From Rhizophlyctis rosea (Eukaryota > Chytridiomycota > Chytridiomycetes > Rhizophlyctidales > Rhizophlyctidaceae): DNA of 17,466 bases. Made by a program: the position numbers and the translations under genes. Location: assembly GCA_027596075.1 (NCBI GenBank), contig JADGJC010000560.1, positions 1-17,466 on the forward strand. Reading direction: 5' to 3'. The notes below the pieces were generated by a model that saw only the letters and a program-made list of their open reading frames with translations, searched no databases and was not told the origin of the DNA. Below, in pieces: positions 1-7,314 of the stretch; the stretch's first letter is position 1, and every line of letters starts with the position of its first letter.

Positions 1-9
1 TGCCCAGCT

Positions 10-75
10 TTGCCGTCAAAATGCAAAGTTAGGATACACTTATTAATGCTTCCTGACTTTGCATTTTGACGGCAA
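10..75. repeat. 25-bp inverted repeat pair with AT-rich spacer; candidate replication origin
   Basis: The arms at 10-34 and 51-75 are reverse complements with one mismatch in 25. They enclose a 16-nt spacer (35-50) in which 12 bases are A or T. A third copy of the arm lies at 3746-3770. The layout of inverted binding boxes around an AT-rich spacer, near a UL9-like helicase gene, resembles herpesvirus oriS. That function is inferred, not shown. Alternatives are a terminal or attachment structure, since this is the start of the window, or a simple hairpin. Confidence 0.6.
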
Positions 76-226
76 CCTGGGTTTGACCCGGGTTTCAATG
101 GGTTTGACTCAGGGTGCCCGGGTGGGAGGGGTGGAGGTTGATGATGGTTTGCATCGAGGATCAGCAAAGTGCGAAAGATAAAAGGGAGCTTAGACATTTG
201 CAAAGTTGAAAGCTGTAGAGTCCACC
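76..226. other. Non-coding left flank with short direct repeats
   Basis: No convincing gene is seen. GGGTTTGAC occurs twice (79-87 and 100-108) and CCCGGG twice (87-92 and 117-122), in a G-rich stretch. A core TGCAAAGTT, shared with the 25-bp repeats, lies at 199-207. GATAAAAGG near 177-185 is a weak TATA-like element that could serve the small ORF starting at 227. Confidence 0.35.
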
Positions 227-442
227 ATGTCACCTAAGAAGAAAGCCGCTGCAAGGTGTAAATCCAATAACTTAACTTTGCAACTTCCTCACATTCACAA
301 CCATGGCGTGAACGATGACAGTAAGATTCGCACTATGCACATCTGCGCAAGGTGTGCATTTCCCATGGTCGCTAAACTTATTTTTGCGAGTGGTTTCAAT
401 TGTGGGCATGGTGTATTCAATTGTAAAGTATACATTTTGTGA
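227..442 (+). CDS. Small cysteine-rich protein, RING/zinc-finger-like (hypothetical)
   Basis: An ATG in good eukaryotic context (CACCATGT) opens a 71-residue frame with a lysine-rich start (residues 4-6). The C-terminal half has C40-x2-C43-x15-C59-x-H61-x4-C66. The CGH step followed by a further Cys recalls the middle of a RING finger (C-x2-C...C-x-H...C), but a second zinc site is missing. It is either a minimal zinc-binding fold, a truncated RING, or a chance pattern. The frame ends 5 bp before the convergent acidic tail of the primase-helicase region, a tight packing that mildly supports both. No close family is recognised. Confidence 0.35.
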   Translation: MSPKKKAAARCKSNNLTLQLPHIHNHGVNDDSKIRTMHICARCAFPMVAKLIFASGFNCGHGVFNCKVYIL

Positions 443-447
443 TATAA

Positions 448-603
448 TCAAAGTTGTCGCTCCCTTAAAAACTCCTGCATTGCCTCTTGTTTGATCCGTT
501 CCCACTCTAAATCGCCTTCAGTGGGTTCATCCTCATCCTCCATAAACTCCATCGACACGTCGTCATCACTTTCCTCATCATCGTTAGACACCATTGGGTC
601 CAT
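448..603 (-). CDS. Acidic 51-codon tail in frame with the helicase, or separate small ORF
   Basis: The ATG at 603-601 directly follows the TAG (606-604) that ends the helicase frame, in the same frame, and the frame stays open to a TGA at 450-448. It encodes 51 residues very rich in Asp and Glu in the first half. The helicase fragment before the TAG also ends in an acidic run (DDTDDEV), so composition continues across the stop. The simplest reading is that this is the original C-terminal tail of the primase-helicase, cut off by a stop. A separately translated small acidic protein is the alternative. Confidence 0.45.
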   Translation of the reverse strand: MDPMVSNDDEESDDDVSMEFMEDEDEPTEGDLEWERIKQEAMQEFLRERQL

Positions 604-2151
604 CTACACTTCATCGTCAGTGTCGTCTCCGAAGAGTAACTCTCGTCGCAGTTGTTCCCGATAATCCTTGATTGTTGTGTAAAGTTTGCCTATATCGGCT
701 GTTTCTGAGACCCACGCGTACTGCTTACCACTCGATGACTGTGTGTAGTCTTTGTATAGCACTCGAGATTCGAAGTAGATGTTTAGCAACTTTGAGAAAA
801 GGTGCATCGCATATGTTGTTAGCGCGTTGTGGAAACCAAAAGCACGTTGAATGACGTCAAAGGGTGTGTTGCACACGGCGTTTAAAGGGATCTTGTCTCC
901 ATAGGACATGTTGTTTGCTTTGTAGAAATCGTATATGATCTGAGTTTGCATTACCGGTCGGAATCGCGCATTGCTGATATTTTCTTCGTGACGGATGAGA
1001 GAAGTCAGCGCATAGACCAGGTGTTTTTCATCATTCCATGCAACCTCTTGTTGTTCGGATGGGACGAGATTTTTAAACTCGTGCTTTTTCATCTCCAGGA
1101 ACATGGCTACGGTCATCTCGGATTCCTGAAGTAAATCTCGATATGTCTCGTACGTTTCTTTACTAATATCTTCGAAATGATGCCAGGCAAACATGTTGTG
1201 GGACCAATCAAAAGTATTTCCCACTGCCGCCTTCTCCTCATCAGTCAACGTCTCGATTCCTTCTACAATCTCGATGTTCATCCATTCACAAAACTTCTTG
1301 AACATCTGCTTGTACGCTAAGGAGTTAGCAGCGTGAAGTTCTGTCTCCACCCGTTTCACAAGGTTATCGTAAATGTGGCTGGAAGGCAAGGCTCGTTTCA
1401 CCTTTCTCTTACGTTTCCACCCCTCGGATAATGGTTTCGCGAGGTAGACCGTGAATGTGTCGCTCTTCGGTTGTCGGACTCGATACAACAATTGGAAAAA
1501 GTCTCGTGGGGAAATGCAGGACGGTTGTAAGATGCCGAAGACCCGATCAAATTGCACAATCTTACCACTCGCTAATTCTTCCGGTGACGGGCTGAAATCG
1601 ATGCCTATGGACAATGCCGCGTTGCCCACAACATCTCGGACTTGAGGGTCCCCCCAGACATTCACTGCACCCTTCTCAAGATCCCGTTTCGCCTCCTTTG
1701 TATCTCCATGATAGGCGAGTATCTCGACTCCTAACTTCCAGGTAGGGTGTCCCTTGAGGACAGTTGAAACGATGTGCTCCACACTACTTTCCGGTGTCAC
1801 CTTCTTCTTTCCTTTAGCCCCAGTGCCGATGAATATTTTTTCCCCTCTAGCAAGACACTTCTCAATCTGATCGTAGATGTATTCGGAACAATCACAGAGG
1901 ACCATCTTGCGTGGTGGGGGAGGAATAGCACTTCCGGCGATGTAAGGCGTTTCGTTCAGATCCGCTAAGAATCCAGTTGTGATCTGGGTGATGAACCCAT
2001 CTAAGAAGACCACTTTCTTAGCACCTCTAAGTCGTTCCGTGAAAAGCGTCCATGTGCCATCCATATCCTTAACACATTCGTTTTCAGGATCGAACGATTT
2101 CAAAAGGGTCTCACATTCGTCGATCACGATCACATCATATTGTCCCCGCAA
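604..2151 (-). pseudogene. UL9-like SF2 helicase, C-terminal part, separated by an in-frame TGA
   Basis: This frame begins with TTG directly after the TGA at 2152-2154 and has no ATG until about codon 30, past the essential Walker B. It is therefore best read as the continuation of the upstream gene, not an independent gene. Visible SF2 motifs of the herpesvirus origin-binding (UL9/Herpes_ori_bp) type are Walker B VIVIDECE (codons 7-14), a motif III-like stretch VVFLDGF (47-53), a motif V-like VVGNAALSIGIDF (174-186) and motif VI SPRDFFQLLYRVRQ (214-227). The expected role is ATP-driven DNA unwinding in viral replication. The remaining ~290 residues are unassigned and end in an acidic run. 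Whether it is expressed depends on readthrough, sequence error or true inactivation. Confidence 0.75.
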
Positions 2152-3642
2152 TCAGTGAATGGACTGTATGGAACAGACAAAGTACTGTTCCTGGGGTCGG
2201 TTCGGATCCTCTTTCTGTTTCCTGGTGAGATCATCGTAATACTTCCAGAAAGAGCATCCTGTGAGTTCGTTGATGCGCCCTCGTTGCTCTTTCGCTAGAG
2301 CAACTCTACAAGTCATCCATAAGATTATTGCAGCCGGGTTCTTTCCAATGTGCTTTTCGAGCCACTTCATTGATGAGTGACTTTTTGCACCCCCTAGTGG
2401 AACGTGCATGATGACTGCCTTGTGTCGGGCTGCTTTTTCATGGTCTTCTACGTCCAAGTGCCGTTTATCACTCTTGTGGTTGAACTGAGTGTTATACGAG
2501 GCGATCATCTGACGAACAGGATGTGACTTTGAAATGTCTTTGTTGTAAACGTAACATGTGAGATAGGTAGACACCAGTTTCGAGGACACGGGGTACTTCA
2601 CTAGGTCGATGCTGCACCAGTAGTTCCAGTACCTATGTTTCCTCTTCTCAGAGTCGTCCTTCTGTTGATTCCATTTCCAGAAGTCATCCCAGGAGATGCC
2701 CACGTACTTGCACCATCTGGCAATCCGAGTGCAGATCTTGTGCGACCACTGATGCTGATGGTACCGGGGATAATTAGGAAGATACTGCAACAACTTTAAT
2801 GGTGGGTCTTGATATATGTCGAGATCCGTGGGAGTGGGCAAATTCATTTTGAGAAAGGTGTCAACATCTTCCAGTTTGATCTTCTTAGCATTAGGGTTCT
2901 CCAGGTGCTCTTTCATAGTATTCTTCTTGCCTTTTGTGATCGCCTTCTCCAGGTACTTTTGAAGATTCGTCACTTCAACTATATGCTGCGATACTGTCTT
3001 TCCTAAAGTCTGATGGGTGACCGTGTGATCAAGGATTTCCTCGGAGCCACTGATGTATGCTTGAACAACACGCTTGTCACCTTTGCTTTGATTCATGAAC
3101 TTCAAGAGTCCATCGCGTCGATAGACTGTCTCATCAAAGCCATGCTCCTTGTGACTAAGGCAAAATGCTTTGATGGCTGTAAAATCATCGAGGCTCTCGG
3201 CGTGGTAATTACCGAGGATAATATGGTAGGAATATCTTTCCCTGCCATCGTCGTACACCTTGTGTGAACCGGAAATATTCATGAGCGCGTCCGGCAACGC
3301 ACTGAGAATTTTTTCCTTCACCACTTCCAATGGATCCTTCAATTTTACGCCTTCTTTTTCGACGTCGAAAAACACGCGACAGAAATCCCGCCCCTCAGTT
3401 AGAGCCTCGCACAGATTCCTGTCTTGTTCGAGTATTGCCTTGAGGTGCGAGGTAGACACGAGGGCATACTGCATGTACGGCTTCAAATAACCGTCGTTGT
3501 GTTTGTAGCAGTCATACTTCGCAATCATGAATTGTTGAGATTTGGTCATCTGGGCTTTGAGGGTATCCTTCACCGCCTTCGCCTTGCCTTTATTTGTGTA
3601 GAAGTCAACATCGAACAATCTTGTTTTGCGATATTTATCCAT
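2152..3642 (-). CDS. Archaeo-eukaryotic primase (PrimPol) with start of UL9-like helicase
   Basis: This is a 496-codon frame from the ATG at 3642. An upstream TTG extension is rejected because it runs into a CT repeat. The AEP/PrimPol signature is clear: motif I FFDVE (residues 91-95), motif II SYH (138-140), and a motif III region starting at D170 followed by VYRRD and QSKGDKR (185-191). Residues about 295-350 (Trp-rich) resemble the PriCT-like segment that follows such primases. A helicase then starts with a degenerate P-loop, PLGGAKS (415-421), where the Gly before Lys is Ala. The frame stops at TGA (2152-2154) just before the helicase Walker B. The product should prime and unwind viral DNA. 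A TATATAAA on this strand (3726-3733) lies about 84 nt upstream. Confidence 0.8.
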   Translation of the reverse strand: MDKYRKTRLFDVDFYTNKGKAKAVKDTLKAQMTKSQQFMIAKYDCYKHNDGYLKPYMQYALVSTSHLKAILEQDRNLCEALTEGRDFCRVFFDVEKEGVKLKDPLEVVKEKILSALPDALMNISGSHKVYDDGRERYSYHIILGNYHAESLDDFTAIKAFCLSHKEHGFDETVYRRDGLLKFMNQSKGDKRVVQAYISGSEEILDHTVTHQTLGKTVSQHIVEVTNLQKYLEKAITKGKKNTMKEHLENPNAKKIKLEDVDTFLKMNLPTPTDLDIYQDPPLKLLQYLPNYPRYHQHQWSHKICTRIARWCKYVGISWDDFWKWNQQKDDSEKRKHRYWNYWCSIDLVKYPVSSKLVSTYLTCYVYNKDISKSHPVRQMIASYNTQFNHKSDKRHLDVEDHEKAARHKAVIMHVPLGGAKSHSSMKWLEKHIGKNPAAIILWMTCRVALAKEQRGRINELTGCSFWKYYDDLTRKQKEDPNRPQEQYFVCSIQSIH

Positions 3643-3745
3643 ATTTAAAGTTTCAACAGGAGTGGTAGTTAAGAGAGAGAGAGAGACTATCAAACTGCCA
3701 GAAAACTTTCAGCTATGGTACACGCATTTATATAAACGCAAGATT
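3643..3745 (-). promoter_or_regulatory. Promoter and leader of the primase-helicase gene
   Basis: A palindromic TTTATATAAA (3726-3735) provides a TATA box on either strand. The minus-strand leader contains a short CT/GA run (3673-3688). The ATG at 3642 follows a TTTAAAT. A 25-bp repeat copy (3746-3770) sits just upstream of the TATA box. Confidence 0.6.
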
Positions 3746-3770
3746 TCCTAACTTTGCATTTTGACAGCAA
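3746..3770 (-). repeat. Third copy of the 25-bp left-end repeat
   Basis: It matches the arms at 10-34 and 51-75 with one or two mismatches and contains the shared core AACTTTGCA (3750-3758). It lies between the zinc-protein stop codon (3780-3782) and the primase TATA box. That is the expected place for an autoregulatory or second origin-type site of the helicase, but this role is inferred. Confidence 0.6.
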
Positions 3771-3779
3771 TTCAATCGA

Positions 3780-3983
3780 TCAACAAGTCGCGTCATCATC
3801 GGAATCCATTTCGAGGATGTTGAAGCGGGGCTGCTCATCGAGCCACTTCTTCCAGCAATCATAGCATCGCCATATCCCCATCTTGTGAGGTATGATGGCA
3901 TCACAGTCGCGGCACTTGCGGGTAGGTTGGGTAAGCGGAACACGTCCACGCTGGGGTGGGGTTTCAGTCGATTGATCAGACAT
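3780..3983 (-). CDS. Small zinc-binding protein (CX2C-X12-CX2C)
   Basis: A 67-residue protein from the ATG at 3983. A longer frame without support extends upstream. After a polar, proline-rich N-terminus it has CRDC, 12 residues, then CYDC, a classic four-cysteine zinc site, followed by an amphipathic KKWLDEQ segment and an acidic tail (DSDDD). It could be a zinc-ribbon transcription factor or a small DNA/RNA-binding accessory protein; the family is not recognised. It lies upstream of the primase on the same strand (137-nt gap) and is divergent from the coiled-coil gene, with a 48-nt hairpin repeat in the shared intergenic region. Confidence 0.6.
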   Translation of the reverse strand: MSDQSTETPPQRGRVPLTQPTRKCRDCDAIIPHKMGIWRCYDCWKKWLDEQPRFNILEMDSDDDATC

Positions 3984-4031
3984 GATTTGATCTATCTTTA
4001 GAAGTTTGCCAAGCTTTAAACGCGTCAATGG

Positions 4032-4079
4032 TGAACCTCGCCAGGGTCCAGGGGCTTTTGAACAAGCCTCATGGGGCTT
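4032..4079 (-). repeat. 48-nt double-hairpin repeat, copy A
   Basis: Read on the minus strand, 36 of 48 bases match the copy after the capsid gene (9619-9666). It contains the palindrome AAGCC-N6-GGCTT. Unlike the other two copies it does not follow a stop codon. It lies between two divergent genes, about 49 nt upstream of the zinc-protein start. Confidence 0.65.
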
Positions 4080-4137
4080 AGTCAGCGGTTGCATGTGCTG
4101 TCAATGGAACACGCGCCAAGACTTTTTCCGCTCTTTC

Positions 4138-4236
4138 TGTTATCGGAAAAAAGTCTATATAAAGAGGGCGCCACCTCGCCATCCCCCCCTCCTATCTTTT
4201 CATCACAACATCAACTCACAACATCAACTCGCAACA
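4138..4236 (+). promoter_or_regulatory. Promoter and leader of the coiled-coil gene
   Basis: A TGTTATCG half-site (4138-4145) lies 10 bp before a TATA box TATATAAA (4156-4163), followed by GAGGG. The ATG is 73 nt downstream. The leader carries a 13-bp tandem duplication, CACAACATCAACT, in about 4204-4229, directly before the ATG context GCAACAATGG. The A-run plus TATATAAAG-G layout matches the recombinase promoter at 5488. Confidence 0.65.
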
Positions 4237-5307
4237 ATGGCTCTCAACACGAACGCGAAAAACAGCATGGTCAGTTCCATCCACGTCTACACCACAGGTG
4301 GCAACAACGATCATATCAAAAAGATAACGGAGAACGATTCCATCCTCTTCACCGAAACTCCCTCCTCAAAGCTCCCTCTACTTGACTTTGCCTTCATCAT
4401 GTCTAACACCACGGTCATAGTGGACGAACGTACTAATGCGTTAGGGTTGAAAGTCTTCGGTGATGGCGATATATCATCGGCAGCCACGCGAAAGATATAC
4501 GCAGCGCTCCAGACTGTCATTCAACAACAGGACATCGACAAGTTCAAATACGACCATAACTGGATTAGGGCGATCGCGAGTTGGATGAGCGATCCGCATT
4601 GCTCTTTCAAAGCGGGCTTACAGATGTTCCTCCGCATGCTGGCGGACTTTGACGGATTCATCGAACAGGACAGGCAGAAGATGAAAACGATAGAGACGGT
4701 TTCTTTCACCGATCAAGCTGCGGCAAACATTGTTGCAGAGCAGTGGGAGACCGTGAAAAGGGAGCGGATTACGAGGGCGCAAGAACGATACATGTCCTGG
4801 TTAGCTCACCTGTTTCAGCAACAACAACAGCCCGACTTCACTCCCATTAGGTTGCTTGAAGGCGGCTCTGTTGTTCCTGAGACACAGAGACTGAAGGAAG
4901 ACCTCGCTGCGTCTGTTGCAGCAAAGCTTGCTCTGGAATCCGACGTACACGGCTTGAAGGAAAAACTCACAGAAAGTGCTGCAGCCCTTCTCGCCTCGCA
5001 GGCGGAGCTCACCACTATGAAGGAACAGCTTGCCGCTGCCCAGGCTTCTCTCGCCACCGCTCAGACGGAGTTGACAAACAAGACGGCACAACTTGCTACC
5101 GCACACGAATCCATTCTTACCGAGCAGCGAGAGGCGGCACGCCTGCAAGCAAAGCTGAAAAAGTCGGAAAAAGAAGTGAGAAAGCTCAAGTCCGAACTTC
5201 AAAAAGCAGAGGAGGAGTTGAAGAATGCAACGCAAGAGTTTGACTTCGAGTCTGAAGCCCAATCCGGGGAAAGTTCATCTATCCCTTCAAAGCGTTCACG
5301 TAAATGA
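4237..5307 (+). CDS. Coiled-coil protein of unknown function
   Basis: A 356-residue protein. The ATG at 4237 is chosen over the open frame upstream (from 4006) because it follows the TATA box and has a good context. Residues 1-205 form a predicted globular region with no motif I recognise. Residues about 215-333 are a long, Ala/Leu/Lys/Glu-rich coiled coil with heptad spacing, and the tail is acidic then basic (SKRSRK, NLS-like). The gene ends in TGA followed by several further stops. It neighbours replication and integration genes and has an early-type promoter, so a non-structural or DNA-associated role is plausible. A tail or scaffold role cannot be excluded. Confidence 0.75.
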   Translation: MALNTNAKNSMVSSIHVYTTGGNNDHIKKITENDSILFTETPSSKLPLLDFAFIMSNTTVIVDERTNALGLKVFGDGDISSAATRKIYAALQTVIQQQDIDKFKYDHNWIRAIASWMSDPHCSFKAGLQMFLRMLADFDGFIEQDRQKMKTIETVSFTDQAAANIVAEQWETVKRERITRAQERYMSWLAHLFQQQQQPDFTPIRLLEGGSVVPETQRLKEDLAASVAAKLALESDVHGLKEKLTESAAALLASQAELTTMKEQLAAAQASLATAQTELTNKTAQLATAHESILTEQREAARLQAKLKKSEKEVRKLKSELQKAEEELKNATQEFDFESEAQSGESSSIPSKRSRK

Positions 5308-5543
5308 TTAGCTAGTTAGCGCGTCTCATGTTTGTACTATACATCCATCGATTAACAGAGTTTCATTTTTTCATCGTTCAAAAGAAATCATCTTGCCGAT
5401 AACATTTGACATTGTGATGAATGTTATCGATAACATTGACACTTTTGACCCAGTTCTGTCGATAGACGCAAGCTGCAAAAAAAAACTTATATAAAGGGTA
5501 GCATTCATAGCCGTCTGAACCGATCACTAAACATCTCACAATC
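5308..5543 (+). promoter_or_regulatory. Regulatory region of the tyrosine recombinase gene
   Basis: It holds an 18-bp perfect palindrome AATGTTATCGATAACATT (5420-5437) and an inverted half-site CGATAACATT (5397-5406), which together look like a two-site operator. A poly-A run and TATA box TATATAAA (5488-5495) follow, 48 nt before the ATG. The palindrome is about 50 bp upstream of the TATA box, a natural position for a sequence-specific regulator. No gene is seen in this stretch. Confidence 0.65.
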
Positions 5544-6740
5544 ATGTCGTTCATGCACATCCCTCAAGAAACTCTCGTCCGTCTCTACTACGATGGCGAA
5601 GTGGGCAAGGCTGATCGCGATCGTGCCATCAGGTACCTTAATGCAGGCATCCTGTCTATGGATCTGGAGAAACTTGCCGATGTCAAAGCCGCTATAGCGC
5701 GCTTCCACAAGGTCACGGAATTCAATACTTCCACCAACAATACTGTCGGTCAATACCTGGGTTCCGTCTCTAACACCCTGGGCAAGATCTTTGCAAAGTG
5801 GGAACAGCCACCCGCAGGTGTCACACCGGAACAACACGAGAAACTTCAGAAAGCCCTCCGCTCTCCTGACGCGTGCAAGAAACTCAAGGATGACTATGTC
5901 GCCGAAAGCAAGAGGTTGCGAAAGCCCAGACAAGAAGTCCGCGAGAATGGCGATAGCGCTCCGAGGGAGAAACACCACGATTGGGAAGACATCGTGGAAA
6001 AGGAAAAGAACCACACGGGCAACATGATGGAGTACCTTCTCAACGCCGAAGTTCCGCCGAAAAGGGTAACCGAGATACGGAACGCGGTCATGCTTGCCGC
6101 CACCACGAGGATGGAGAACACTCGCGCGGCGTGGGCTACAGTCAAAGTCCGCAACTTTGATCCTCAAGTTGACAACTACATTCTTTTCTCCGAGGAGGCG
6201 TACGGCGACAGCGTTGTGGTGTGGAATGATCGCAAAGGCGGCGGTGGTAACAATCACAAACGCTACATTCAAACCGTTCCTAAAGACCTTGCCGATCTTG
6301 TCTATCGTTACGCCTGTGAACTTCACTCTAATCAAGACTTTCTCTTCCCGATTGACGTCAAAGGGGTTTACATGAGCGGAGAGAAAAAAGGTCAATCGAA
6401 GCCGCCGAAAGAAATCCTCAAGGACAGGCAGAAACAGTTTGCTGATGCCATCCGCGATCTCACCAAGAAACTCCTGGGTACGTCCATCGGCGAATCGGAC
6501 ATGAGGCGTATCCAGATCACCCACATGGGACTCCCTGACACTCACGCGGATCTGGAAAGGCTCGCAGTCAGGTTCCACCATTCAGCCGACGAGCACAGGA
6601 AATACTTTCGCAAGGCTCACAAGCGCCCTGCTACCGAAGAAACAGACGAGCCAGCGGATGAACCTGCCGGGAGGTTGCAAGCCCATGAGTCAAGCAAGAA
6701 ACAACGCACAGATGGTGAAGGAGTTGCAGATGCAGAGTAG
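5544..6740 (+). CDS. Probable tyrosine recombinase (crypton/PLV-like integrase)
   Basis: A 398-residue protein. The N-terminal half (1-175) is helical and charged, consistent with a DNA-binding arm. The C-terminal part fits a tyrosine-recombinase catalytic domain: box I candidate Arg189 (LAATTRMEN), a lysine candidate in the beta-hairpin region (K231 or K239), box II Arg322 (RRIQITH), then LAVRFHHS with H345/H346, and the nucleophile candidate Tyr354 (RKYFRK). The HxxR of classical enzymes is not obvious. An acidic/basic low-complexity tail (362-398) follows. The expected activity is site-specific recombination for integration or genome-end processing. The assignment rests on motif order; a structural comparison would settle it. 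A 358-codon antisense open frame is treated as a shadow. Confidence 0.65.
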   Translation: MSFMHIPQETLVRLYYDGEVGKADRDRAIRYLNAGILSMDLEKLADVKAAIARFHKVTEFNTSTNNTVGQYLGSVSNTLGKIFAKWEQPPAGVTPEQHEKLQKALRSPDACKKLKDDYVAESKRLRKPRQEVRENGDSAPREKHHDWEDIVEKEKNHTGNMMEYLLNAEVPPKRVTEIRNAVMLAATTRMENTRAAWATVKVRNFDPQVDNYILFSEEAYGDSVVVWNDRKGGGGNNHKRYIQTVPKDLADLVYRYACELHSNQDFLFPIDVKGVYMSGEKKGQSKPPKEILKDRQKQFADAIRDLTKKLLGTSIGESDMRRIQITHMGLPDTHADLERLAVRFHHSADEHRKYFRKAHKRPATEETDEPADEPAGRLQAHESSKKQRTDGEGVADAE

Positions 6741-6783
6741 TTTTTGACCTTGTACTTTCCATTTAAAGCTTTGTACTTTGAAT
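6741..6783 (+). promoter_or_regulatory. Short spacer with repeated TTGTACTTT
   Basis: TTGTACTTT occurs twice, about 22 bp apart, on either side of an ATTTAAAG TATA-like element, directly before the homing endonuclease ATG (6784). It is a possible short promoter for the endonuclease gene. Confidence 0.35.
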
Positions 6784-7314
6784 ATGATCATTAGGATGGA
6801 TTCTCCAGTAATTGTCATCACATGTACCAATGGATTTGAATTTCACCCTACAACTGGCAAAGTCATAAATACTCACGGCGGACATCGACGTACAAAAGGT
6901 GCAGAAGCAGGCTATTTTCGACGAGGATACCGTTGGCTTCAGATTGACGGCGTTCAAAATCCAGTACATCAATTGATGTATGAAACCTTCTATGGAGTCA
7001 AATTGAAAAAGGGTGAAGTTGTAAATCATATAGATCACAGCAGATCTAATAACAGCATTGATAATCTTGAGGTGGCTACAATCGCACAAAACAGTCAATG
7101 GAGAGGTGCAAATACTGCTCGTGCACAAAGAGGTCTTTACAAAGGAGTGTATCCCCATGGCAAATCCGGCTGGCGGGCGCGCATCAAGCATGGGGCATCC
7201 ACTTACAATGTTGGCACGTTCTGCAGTCAAGTAGAGGCAGCAAAAGCATACAACGCAAAGGCACACGAACTAAACAACACTTTTCACTGTAAATTTGAAC
7301 TCAATCATATCTAG
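6784..7314 (+). CDS. HNH homing endonuclease with AP2 DNA-binding domain
   Basis: A 176-residue protein from the ATG at 6784. The upstream TTG is not used here, and an ATG at 6796 is an alternative start. The HNH_3-type core is visible: VHQLMYETF (H62), VNHIDH (N81, H82) and NNSIDNLE (N90, N94). It is followed at about 119-163 by an AP2-like DNA-binding domain (YKGVYPHGKSGWRARI, then the alanine-rich AAKAYNAKAHEL helix). This is the typical free-standing homing endonuclease of algal viruses and phages. It would cut DNA at a specific site and promote its own spread. It sits between the two integrase genes, and its stop shares the CTAG palindrome (7311-7314) with the integrase stop. Confidence 0.9.
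   Translation: MIIRMDSPVIVITCTNGFEFHPTTGKVINTHGGHRRTKGAEAGYFRRGYRWLQIDGVQNPVHQLMYETFYGVKLKKGEVVNHIDHSRSNNSIDNLEVATIAQNSQWRGANTARAQRGLYKGVYPHGKSGWRARIKHGASTYNVGTFCSQVEAAKAYNAKAHELNNTFHCKFELNHI

Noticed and set aside
10..75. Left inverted repeat as a Polinton terminal inverted repeat
   Set aside because: Both arms are at the same end, 16 nt apart, and no matching right end is in the window, so a terminal repeat cannot be supported.
2152..2154. TGA read as tryptophan by a variant genetic code
   Set aside because: TGA ends the capsid, penton, coiled-coil, zinc-protein and 8581-9177 frames, and Trp is encoded by TGG throughout, so a code change does not fit.
4801..5262. Cys/Leu-rich 153-codon frame antisense to the coiled-coil gene
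   Set aside because: The Leu/Cys richness is what antisense of an Ala/Lys/Glu coiled coil produces; there is no promoter or motif.
5505..6581. 358-codon open frame on the minus strand, antisense to the recombinase
   Set aside because: It lies fully opposite a gene with recognisable recombinase motifs, a TATA box and a good start, has no promoter of its own and covers the operator-proximal leader. It is a shadow frame.
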